64,000 nt of DNA from the NCBI GenBank assembly GCA_003956705.1, contig QZCP01000098.1:60326-124325 (forward strand), in the 5' to 3' direction. The stretch comes from Brevipalpus yothersi. Lineage: Eukaryota; Arthropoda; Arachnida; Trombidiformes; Tenuipalpidae. Shown here piece by piece: positions 1-10,001 of the stretch. The notes beneath the pieces were generated by a model. It did no database searches, was not told where the DNA came from, and was given only the letters and a program-made list of their open reading frames with translations. The stretch's first letter is position 1, and each line of letters opens with the position of its first letter. The position numbers were made by a program, and so were the translations under genes.

Positions 1-3000
1 TATGGGACTTTCCACAGTATAAAAGTGAAGGAGAAGATAATTGTGATTTTGAAGAAGAAGAAATGACATTCGAGAAGGGCTGCTCTAGGGAAACTCATCC
101 TAAGATGAATGCTAATTTATACAAGCCACTGGAATATAAAGCTGATTGGAGAGAGGCCAAGGAAACTGTTGAAACTAGTGAAAACTCTAACCCTAACCGT
201 GGTGACAAGATTTTGAATACAAAAAATCCGAGTAATGATCAAACTCCTAGTTTCATCAGGAGATATGCTTCTAGACATTGTAAAAAAGAATTGAAACTAA
301 AGAGATCAACTCAAGGAGTGAGTATTTGTTTATCCAACACATCTCGTCTGTATTAAATCACAATTCTCTCGAATTTCTCCAGATGAGCAACACATTTGGT
401 TCACCAAACAATCAAGTAATTAAGGCTGAGTCTCAATCGTCAGAGAGTTTTGAAAGTAGACTAGTGAAAAATAACTCTGAGCCAGTGAATCAACATCTTG
501 TGCTGAAGGGTGGACGAAAGAATATTCTCAGATCAAGAGGTGTAGATGAACTGACTGTTTCAACTCAAGAGGTTAATAAGAAAGAGAACGAAAGAACGAT
601 TAGAGCAATGAAGATACAAGAACTTCTCCAAAATTGTCCAGCAGCTCAAAATAAAGAGCGATTGATTCTCGATATCGATCACAAAACAAATGAGCCTCGT
701 GTTGAAGTTCATTGTGAGTTGGTCAAGCATCTCAAAAATCATCAACGTGAGGGAATTCAATTCATGTACACCAATACAATTGAGAATATTGAATTGCTGG
801 AGGGTGACAGTGAAGGTGGTGGCTGTTTACTTGCACATTGTATGGGTCTAGGAAAGACATTACAAGTAATTGCGTTTGTTCACACTGTTCTCAATCATCA
901 GTTGTTGAAGGAAAAACTTGGTAGAATCATGATTGCTGCACCTGTCAACACTCTCAAAAATTGGTATGATGAGTTTTTGAAATGGTTACCTGATTCTTTG
1001 GATATATATCAGATGGCTGATCAAAAGAAATATTCCAACAGAATCAAAACGATCAGCAACTGGCATAAGTATGGAGGCGTTTTGATCATTGGGCTTCAAG
1101 CTTCCACTCTGTCCTCTAATATAAAGCTTGAGACAATGACGAATTCAGATAGTGAAAAGCTACCGATTGATCCAGATCCCAATATTCTGATAATAGATGA
1201 AGGACATACTCTGAAAAATAGTGAGAGCAATTCATTTCAAGCCTTTTCCCGAATGAAAACCAAACGAAAAATTATCCTTACTGGCACACCTCTTCAAAAC
1301 AATCTGGTTGAATATTATACAATGATTTCTCTGATCAAACCTCGGCTGCTTGGATCAAAGAAAGAATTTGCTAATCGTTTCAAGAATCCCATTGAAAATG
1401 GTCTACATGCAGATTCTACTGCATTAGATGTAATGAAAATGAAGTCAGCCATCTCAGTTCTCAATGTACTGCTAAGTGGCTGCGTTCAACGCTTTGATCG
1501 TGACATATTGAAACCTTATCTAGAGCCGAAATTTGAATACTCCATATTTGTTCAAGCCACAGACCTTATTATCACTTTGTACAACTACTACCTTGACAGT
1601 GTAACTGGTCCAAAGAATCGTAGGCTATTGGATGATTCTGTGAAGCTTAGACTTATTTGCAATCATCCAGCTATCTTACCAGCCAAAATTGAAAAAGAGG
1701 CTCAATATGCTGCATGGATCGAAAAAGAAAAACGTACTCCCTCAACCAGCTCTCTAGATGAGCCTCTCGACCGACATTCTGCCAAGGAAAAGTCGTCTGA
1801 ATGGTTTTTCAAGTTCATGAAAGATGGAACAAGTTTTAAAGAAGTTCATCTGAGTTCTAAATTCGTAATATTCTTCTTCATTCTGGATCGATGTATAATT
1901 ATGAAGGAAAAATTGGTCGTTATTAGCCAATGTTTGGAGACCCTCGATCTTATTGAAGAATTTTTAGCCTCTCCAACGAAAATCCGAGATTTCTCCTCTC
2001 AATCAAGAGAGCTTAAATGGATTCAAGAGAGGAACTACTTTCGTATCGATGGTTTGGTTAGATTTGATAAGCGAAAGTATTATATCGATTCTTTTAACAA
2101 TCCAGAGAACAAGGAAGCAAGACTGTTCCTTCTAGCCGTGAAAGCAGGAGGATTAGGTGTCAACTTAATTGGTGCTAACAGAGCCATCATTTTTGATACA
2201 CATTGGAATCCTACAGTTGATATGCAGGCAATATTCAGAATATATCGACTCGGACAAACTAAGCCTACCTACATCTACCGCTTGATTACCAAAGATACCA
2301 TAGAGGAAAAAGTTTACTTCAAACAGATTCTCAAAACTGGCCTATCAATGCGTGTTGTGGATAAAACTAACATTCAAAACTCAGTCAAGAAGGCAGATGT
2401 CGAAGAATATTACTCAATAAGGCCTAATAAGTGCAGTGAGAGTAGGTTGCTTCCTTCTTTGCCAAAAGACGATCTTCTTAGTGATCTGATCTCCTTCCAT
2501 AAAGATTGTATTGTCGATTATCGGGAGCAAGATTCACTTCTTCAGAAAAGGCCTGAAGAAGATCTTGATGAGAAAGAGCGTCAAAAAGCTTGGGAGGACT
2601 TCAAAAGGGAACGAGATTTAGAGAGAAATCGAATGGAAATGACAGAGCAAACCGCTCTCACTGAACATGAATACTCTGACAGTGAACTCAGCGAGAAATC
2701 ACAATCAATTTCTGTTTTCACTTACAATCCTGATTCCATGGATGAGATAGATGTACTAAAAGATAGGAGCAGCCATGGTTATAACTCAGAAGATGGTACT
2801 AGTGATGTCTCGAAAGAACTCGACCCTCTAACTAGTGAAAATGATTCATCGGATGAGGAGAGCGAGAAAAATTCTGAGAGGAGTTGCTCTAAGAACAAAA
2901 TTAATCGCGTTTTGAAAGAATTCAAACGTCTCTCCGGTGGTATTAATCGGAATAGAGAAACGAAGGAAAGTAGTCAAAGCTCTGAGAGTGATACTCCCAA

Positions 3001-3166
3001 AAGCTTGATAAGTGATGTTTCCAAACATCTTGAGCCTTTTACCACTGATATCGACTCTTCCGATGACCAATCCTCTAAGACTCAATTTGTCAAGAAAAAA
3101 ACTTCAAAATTCAGGGCAAAATTCTGGTCCGAAGTAATTGTGCTCTCGAGTAGTGATGATGACTAG
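1..3166 (+). CDS. ATRX-like SNF2 ATPase, copy A (5' partial)
   Basis: Snf2-family chromatin ATPase closest to ATRX/XNP. An incomplete exon (1-317) encodes an acidic linker and a basic RRYASR-type segment shared with copies B-D. A 65-bp phase-0 intron (318-382, GTGAGT...CTCCAG) precedes the motor exon (383-3166). Visible motifs: AHCMGLGKT (Walker A, about 836-859), DEGH Walker B (about 1195-1206, the ATRX form of DExH), LTGTPLQNN, AGGLGVNL, FDTHWNP and FRIYRLGQT (motif VI). The ATRX-typical block after the motor, ending near DSLLQKRPEEDLDE, is also present. No ADD domain is visible, though the 5' end lies outside the window. The C-terminus differs from the other copies: two 70-residue acidic Ser-rich repeats and a terminal VIVLSSSDDD. 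It lacks the later exon found in B-D. The motor looks intact, so a functional nuclear remodeller is likely; family assignment is firm. Confidence 0.9.
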
Positions 3167-3442
3167 TAGATGGAATATCTCACTTAAATTGAATCATGAC
3201 TCTGGTGATGTTTTGGCAAACTTTTCGCGCGAACAAATCAACACCGAAAGGTTATTGACAAGACTTCCACTAGTTGAGCCCAGACTGCAATTGATGGCTT
3301 CTCAGTCCTACCCTATTAGCTCTCATCGAACTTATGTGAGAAATCGAAATCAAACCTGAGGATTTGGAGAGGAACTTTTTGACGAGCGGTAAGATATTGT
3401 TTCGAATGATTCAAACATGTTTAAAAAGCAGACAAACTCCCA

Positions 3443-3843
3443 ATTTTATATCACTCCACAACTCCGTCTAGGTTGTTAGTTTATTTCATGTGCAGGAAAC
3501 ACTCGTTTAGTGTATGGATGGACTTTTGGTACACCAGGACAATTTTTCGGACATCCTTCTGGTAAAGGAGTACATCTCTGCTTGACACACATATGATCTG
3601 GAGCACACTCTGATCCATTGGAAACGAAAGTTGGGTCCTCTTGAAGGGAACGATAATATTTGTGAAGTTGCATGAAGACACACACGGTTTCATGATTTGC
3701 TACCAGAGTTCCTCCTGGAAAAAAATCCATCGATTAGAATGTCAACAATTTCTTGCTGTGAGACCTTGAAGCTTACCAGTAAAGTAACGCAAAGATTCTG
3801 GTGTGTAAGAATAGTTTCCCTGCTCAGTTCCTTCGAAATGATA
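3443..3843 (-). pseudogene. Tandem duplicate of the ADAM penultimate exon and flanks
   Basis: Near-identical copy of 4193-4600: the end of ADAM exon 2, the small intron and exon 3. The copied acceptor TTTTTTTCCAG is preserved. The copied exon reads the same EGF-like, Cys-rich sequence but meets a TAA right after PAHEIN, before the Gln-Pro-Glu stretch, and has no transmembrane exon behind it. Only a few base differences separate the copies over the shared exon, so the duplication is young or recently converted. It could be dead DNA or an alternative terminal exon giving a soluble product. Confidence 0.8.
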
Positions 3844-3845
3844 CA

Positions 3846-6317
3846 TTATTTCGAGATGGTTTCCGAGATTTGGGTTTCCTGTTCACCTTTCTCGGTTGAA
3901 GTTTCCTCACTCAACCTGAGCCTGAATGCAGATCTGAGTAGCTGACTTAGTGAGCGGGAATCAGTTACACGTGAAATAGAGGATTGAGCAAGTGGAGCTG
4001 AATTTTCCCTTAAAACTGTAGTATCATTCAAGCAGATGAAATATATTGAGCCAGAAACCGCCATAATCATCACTAAACTAACCAGAAAGTAGGGCCAAAT
4101 GATTGGAGGTGGACCACGTTTTCTGCTTAAGAGGAGATATATTTTTGAATATTGAACAGTCTCAAATACCCTTATGACCCCATGAACTCCCAGTTTCATA
4201 TCACTCCATACCTCGGTTCGGGTTCAGGTTGTGAGTTTATTTCATGTGCAGGAAACACTCGTTTAGTGTATGGATGGACTTTTGGTACACCAGGACAATT
4301 TTTCGGACATCCTTCTGGTAAAGGAGTACATCTCTGCTTGACACACATATGATCTGGAGGACACTCTGATCCATTGGAAACGAAAGTTGGGTCCTCTTGA
4401 AGGGAACGATGATATTTGTGAAGTTGCATGAAGACACACACGGTTTCATGATTTGCTACCAGAGTTCCTCCTGGAAAAAAATCCATCGATTAGAATGTCA
4501 ACAATTTCTTGCTGTGAGACCTTGAAGCTTACCAGTAAAGTAACGCAAAGATTCTGGTGTGTAAGAATAGTTTCCTTGCTCTGCTCCTTCGAAATGACAA
4601 TAAATTTTACCACAATACATATCTGATCCTTCACATGCATCGTAAGATATTTTTCCCTTCCAATAACTCTGAAAAGTTGGCCCACATCCACCGTAATGCT
4701 TGCCATTCTCTGAGTTCAGCTTATAACAGCTATCTGGCGCAACAGAACTGTTCTGGAAGGCCCATCCACACATATCCATACGAGAACCACACTTTCCTTC
4801 GAAACAGTATGATCTATATGGTGATTCTTGGCACTCATATCCATTGGCAACAACAAAATTAGACGGACATTCACTTGACTTGCCGTCACACATCTCAGGA
4901 ATGTCACAAAAGTCATCAGCAGCTCGACATTGTGTTTCAGCATCCGTGAACATGCACGTTGACTTGTTGCAACATGGGCCATCGTAACATTCTGACCGTT
5001 CGGTCAGTGTACAGTTCTCGTGGCAGCATTTCTGACAAGCTTTCGTCATACAATCACACTGCTCTTCACCATTAACCCAGCCATCACCACAAAATGCCCC
5101 GCGAGGCTTTATTTCTCTTTTCAAACACGCGAGATGCTTCCTCAACTTCTTTTTCATAAATTCTTTGCTACAATTAGACCAAGCCATGGTTAGGTTCCCG
5201 AAACGAGGAGGATCTTCCATTATCCAATAGCCCTCGCCTGGATCACATACTGTCCTGTTGATCATGGGTAGCCCGATAGACCTCCCAAGAGCGTAGAGAA
5301 GAATTTTCAATTGCTTTCTTTCTTGGCCGGCTAGATAAGCCACAAAAATTCCACCAGGACCCTGACAAATACTATCTGCGACACTTCGAGTCTCATATTG
5401 TTCATCTACAAAAAAATGTGGTGCCATTCATCAATCGAAGAAAAGAAAGCTTCATATGCACGGGGAACGCAATTTGTGTGATAAAGGATGATTTGCAAGA
5501 TTGTTACTCTTTTTCTCCATATTTGTGTAGGAAGCTTTTACTCACATTTTCCTAATAAAATGACCACATTGAGGACATTCTCTTCATCATAAACTCTGTA
5601 CCGCTCGCGAACAAAAGTTTCGATGACCTCATGATTTAATTCGCTGTCAGGTTCCAAAGCTCGAGTCCAGAGTTCAGGTACTGCCAACAAATCGAGTTCC
5701 TTTAGATAATCAGAGAGCAATTGACTCAAGAGAAAGAGATCAGTTTCATACTCTGGGACATCATCTAACGACTTGCTCAGGACGAACTTGAATGTTATAT
5801 AGCCAGTCTCATTTTCAAATAGCTCTCCATATTCCGGAAGTGGCTTGAAGTACCCAAAACTTGGTTCAGCTTCTTTTAGAGTCTTCTCTTTTTGCCTCTC
5901 ATCTAACATGCCTTGAGCAATTCTATTAGAATTATATTTCTTTGCAATGTGTTGCCCTGATCTACTCCCTTCTTTCGGCATTATTTCGAAGTGATATCTA
6001 GTGCTTAGGAAATTTCCTCTAACCTCACCACCACATTTTACGAAAGAGGCAATTTCCCAATCTGAGCTATCATTACCTTTTCTCAATATAAAACATTCAC
6101 ATTTCCTGGTTTCTCCAAGTTGACAGAATGGAGCTTCTTGAAGGGGCAATGAGATTATTTCACCATGGACCACGATTCTGAGGATTGGCCTTTTCTCCCC
6201 ATTTATCGCTGTCCAATTAAAAGAATCGAGATCAATAATTTCAACTTGAGACAATACTCTGGTTATCAAGACTAGAATGGAGAATAAATTTTTTATCATT
6301 CTCAACCATCGCAACAT
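3846..6317 (-). CDS. ADAM-family membrane protein, metalloprotease site degenerate
   Basis: Exons 5546-6317, 4533-5405, 4212-4470 and 3846-4125 join in consistent phases (1, 1, 2) to about 728 residues. Order: hydrophobic signal peptide (start MLRWLR), divergent prodomain, reprolysin-like domain, disintegrin domain (CGDGWVNGEEQCDC onward), ADAM Cys-rich region, EGF-like segment, one transmembrane helix (around WPYFLVSLVMIMAV) and a short Ser/Glu-rich tail. The place where active ADAMs carry HExxHxxGxxH reads YALGRSIGLPMI, so all three zinc-binding His are missing, while the following Cys, the IM of the Met-turn and the WSNCS block survive. A catalytically dead ADAM acting in adhesion or as a decoy is the likely role (inference). 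The last intron (acceptor CTCCTCTTAAG) is the least certain join. A young duplicate of exon 3 lies directly downstream. Confidence 0.87.
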
Positions 6318-6649
6318 TGACTATGAACTGTCGTATGAGATGATAAATATCTGCCAAAATACATTTAAACAATTGGAGTTACTACTCGTGCTTCATGGAT
6401 TCCTTTAATCTCTGCAATTGAATTCACAATAGGGATACCTCCATCTTTCTCGAAGAATCCTGAAAAACTGTGATAAAGAATATACAAAGAATACTCTCAA
6501 CAAACCGCAAAATTCGAAACTTTGAGAATTTTATTATTTTCCATTTTTTAAGTTTCTTCCAGCCCTGAGTTTTGTGCATCTGAATTTTCCATAGTTGAAA
6601 AAGAATGAACGATGGTTTAATTGCTTTCAACTTTGATGTCTAGATAATT
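6318..6649. other. Intergenic spacer upstream of the ADAM gene
   Basis: AT-rich spacer holding the presumed ADAM promoter. I see no coding exon, RNA gene or repeat. Confidence 0.5.
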
Positions 6650-7700
6650 GATTATAGTTTACATGAGCTCTCAAGAAATTGAAGGGAGAATCGAGAGTGC
6701 TGTCGCATCGATGGAGGGTTCAACGAAAATTGTCTATCGTTTCTTTGATCAATACAGAAAACTATGAAGCAAAGCTGTTTCTCTTGAAGCTAAAGCAGGA
6801 GGATTAGGTGTCTATTTGATCAGTGCAAATAGAGCCATTATTTTTGATATACACTGGAATCCGATGATTGATATGCAAGCACACTGATATATGAGACTCT
6901 AGCATCTGAGACAAATCAAGCCAACCTACATTCACCACTTGATCACCAAAGATACCATGAAAGCAAAAGTTTACTTGAAATTCTCAGAACTGGACTTTCA
7001 ATGCATGTTGTGAACAAAACTAATGTCCAGAATTCTGTCAAGAAAGCAGATGTCGAAGAGTATTACGCTACGAGACATTCTAGTAAGCTCTCTTCTAGCC
7101 CACAAGATGATTTGCTCTGATATTTGATTGTCGCCCATCAAGATTGTATCGTTGAATACAGAGGACAAGATTCTCTTCTCTGGGAGAAGATCTTGAGCAA
7201 AAGCGTCAAAAAGCTTGAGAAAATTTTGAAAAAGAACGAGATGAGGAAGAATTGAGATGGGGAAAGTTGAGCAAACCTCTTTCACTGGACATGAATACCC
7301 TGGCAGTGAAGTAGTTAAGCGAAAAAGAACAATCAATTCCATCTCCCAAAAACTATTCCAATCGGTTTTCTTGAAGGATATGCACTGGAAGAATAGAATA
7401 ACAGAGCCCTTATTTCGTAATTAATTTTAAAGATGAAGAGGAACAAAGAAAACTCTAAATGCAAATCGATCATCAAAATTCTGAACTGATAAACTGATAA
7501 AAACTTTTTCGGAAGATGATTCCATAACCATGTTAGCTGGAGCTCAATCCAAAAATGGTAGAATTGATATCATGAAAAAAAGTACAACCACTCAGCCTCT
7601 ATCAGTTTCCGTCACCAGTGCTATTCTCACTTCCGATTCTTCACAGAAGACAGTTGAAACATGTGAGTACAAAATTGAGTACAGTAATGAGTAATGAGTA
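6650..7700 (+). pseudogene. Decayed fragment of a fifth ATRX-like copy
   Basis: Disrupted sequence homologous to the C-terminal helicase half of the ATRX-like genes. Recognisable pieces in shifting frames include AKAGGLGV, NRAIIFD, HWNPMIDMQA, the VVNKTN region, KKADVEEYY and a decayed DSLL/PEEDL region. A degenerate form of the GTAAGTAC intron start of copies B-D occurs near 7663. Stops and indels interrupt it throughout and no ATPase lobe 1 is left. It lies between copy A and copy B on the same strand, so it may be the remnant of a tandem member. Confidence 0.88.
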
Positions 7701-8450
7701 CAAAATTAAGCAGCTTTTAGAGGTTTTAATGATCTTCTCTTTGCTAAAGTTTTGGTATTATACATATTGCACCAGAATCAGGATTGAGTATGAGGAAACT
7801 AGCAGAGAAGTTATCCAAAATTGGTAGAGATAAATAGGAAGATTTTTTCGTTGCTATTGGAAATCTATTGATGCTTTATTCACATGGCTGGTTTTTACAA
7901 TCTATCCTTCCGATCATTCACCCATGAAATTGTGGTTGAGAAAAACATTTTGTCTTTTTGAACCTAGAGAAGGGTGCAAAAGAGTATGGGTCGAATGTTA
8001 TTCCAAGGAATGTGTGGGAGAAAAGATTTTAAATTGAATCAAGCAAACATACATGAAAGCTCAATAATAGGAAATAATTTTCACAGAGAAATTACAGAAA
8101 CTTCCCTCCAAAACAGGAAAAAAATTGTGGAAAGATCCCGCACAGATATTCGAGTTATATGTTGCCTATTACTAAGAGACAGCTGATCTGGAAACTCGAT
8201 GTTTATGCTTCATTTCCTGAGATTTCATGACGTCGAGATATTAGCACTTGCATCCCAGGCATTGTTTGATGTAAGCAGCTGTAAGCTGTAAGTAGAGACC
8301 AAAGTCTCTTCATGAGAAAATTATCGAGCATCAGAACGCGGAAAAGTTGGTCAAAGTGGATGGTTTCAACCATTGGGGCAAAGAAATGTATGAGAGGGAT
8401 TAACATCTCGCTTTCACCAAAGAATCATGAGATACCATTCAGAGTCAATT
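7701..8450. other. Intergenic region
   Basis: No supported gene. The short open frames on both strands lack homology to anything I recognise and have no convincing splice partners. Upstream parts may be further decayed ATRX-like 3' sequence. Confidence 0.4.
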
Positions 8451-9647
8451 CTATTTTATTTGTGGCCACCATTTGGACCAATCACCATAACAATCTTCAC
8501 CTGATTGAAGGAAATTTTCCTTACTAATGGAGGCCTTATTTACAGCACCCAAAGAACCAAATATGGAGGCTCCTAGCCAAGAGGCATAGTTTTCTTTACA
8601 CAATAATTTATGAAAAAGGAATTTATCTAAGGTGCCCAATTTTGAATAACGATTATCTGTAGACTTAAGATGATCAAGTTCCATTTTCAATCGATGTTTG
8701 AAGCCAGGTAGCATAGATGTTCCTCCAATAATCACTATATTCGAAGCAAGAGCTTTACGGGTATCAATTGGACAATTGAGTAAAAGTTCTAGTACCATAC
8801 TAGCAATTGTTTGCTCTCCTTCATAATGCTCGAAAAGAATTTCAGCAACACTTTCTCTCAGAGCACCGGGAATTGTTATATCTCTGACACCATCTAAATG
8901 AAACTTGACATCAGGTGGACACCCACTTGGTTCTGGTCCAACTGAACTCTTAAAAGCAGCCATCATTTGTCCTCTCTCAAAAGGAGCCACAAAACATGTT
9001 TTCACTTTAATGTTTTCGATCACATTTTGACTTAAATTATCAGATTCATTGAATTCACGCTCAACAGGACCAATCTTTATTTTTGCTTTTCTCTGAAAAA
9101 GTTCTTCTCTAATACGCTTATTGATTGCTTCACCACCAAGTCGAGCGTATTTAACCGAACTAAGCAGCGTTTCACCATCAACTATCGGTATGACAAGTGT
9201 TTCTGTGTAACCAGAATCGATCACTATACCGGTGGACAGGAGACAAGGAACCAGTGACATAAGATGTGATGGAACAAAAACTAGTGATGGGACTTCAAGA
9301 TGATTGAAAAAAATATCAACCAAAACTTTTTTTATCTTACTGTTCAAAAACAGAGGCTCAACCAGCACAACTCTCCGTTCTTTTGAGTTGATACCCAAAA
9401 ATTGGAAATAAAGGCTCTGTATAAATAATTTAAGCTTATTTGTCAGCTCATCATCATCCAATGTGTCACCTTGCTGTTGATCACCACAATCTCGCTGATC
9501 AACCAAAAGATTCACCTCTTTACCAAGTTTATCGGAATAAAATTTTGTCCTCACAATTGCTCTCGGAGCAGGATCATGAACAAAACCAATCCTGGTAAAC
9601 TGATTGCCCAACTCAATCACAACACAATTCTTATCGGACATCATCAT
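8451..9647 (-). CDS. ACTR10: Actin-related protein 10 (dynactin pointed-end subunit)
   Basis: Single-exon 398-residue protein matching Arp10/ACTR10 along its length (human protein 417 residues). Arp10 belongs to the dynactin pointed-end complex that supports dynein cargo transport. Visible family blocks: VVIELGNQFTRIGF near the N-terminus, ERRVVLVEPLF, EVPSLVFVPSHLMSLVP, GIVIDSGYTETLVIPI, the IKVKTCFV segment, NCPIDTRKALASNIVIIGG followed by TSMLPGF, and ASWLGASIFGSL near the end. The start is the first of three adjacent Met codons; the third may be used equally well. No intron is needed. Upstream it faces ATRX-like copy B across a 354-bp divergent promoter. Confidence 0.93.
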   Translation of the reverse strand: MMMSDKNCVVIELGNQFTRIGFVHDPAPRAIVRTKFYSDKLGKEVNLLVDQRDCGDQQQGDTLDDDELTNKLKLFIQSLYFQFLGINSKERRVVLVEPLFLNSKIKKVLVDIFFNHLEVPSLVFVPSHLMSLVPCLLSTGIVIDSGYTETLVIPIVDGETLLSSVKYARLGGEAINKRIREELFQRKAKIKIGPVEREFNESDNLSQNVIENIKVKTCFVAPFERGQMMAAFKSSVGPEPSGCPPDVKFHLDGVRDITIPGALRESVAEILFEHYEGEQTIASMVLELLLNCPIDTRKALASNIVIIGGTSMLPGFKHRLKMELDHLKSTDNRYSKLGTLDKFLFHKLLCKENYASWLGASIFGSLGAVNKASISKENFLQSGEDCYGDWSKWWPQIK

Positions 9648-10001
9648 GATACCCTTTTAAAATTATCACACACAATTATCATTCAAAAATTAATTGTCCA
9701 CCCATCAAAACCATCCTCCAAAAACATGTGTCTGTACTTAATTGAATAAACATTCAAAGTTTGTTTTGATTATTAGTTACATTACCTGTCCACCAGGTGT
9801 TCACGTGTGATGAAAATTTTTGATTATTTTGTTTTGATTGGAAAAAGTGAAAATTTTATCAAAGTTCATTGTGTGTATGTGTGTGTAAATAGATTGATTA
9901 CTGATCATAATCAAATGTTGCTTGTTACTGATAAATTAAATAATATATATCGATTAAGTGTATAGATGTAATATGTGCCTGTAGGTTAGATGAAGATAGT
10001 C
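9648..10001. promoter_or_regulatory. Bidirectional promoter region, ACTR10 / ATRX-like copy B
   Basis: Short spacer between divergently transcribed genes. It contains a palindromic E-box CACGTG (9802-9807) within TTCACGTGTGA and a GT-rich stretch near 9870-9885. No clear TATA position can be assigned. Confidence 0.5.

Noticed and set aside
3481..3693. Identical 70-codon frame present in both ADAM exon copies
   Set aside because: It overlaps the EGF-like coding frame in another register; its identity follows from the recent duplication.
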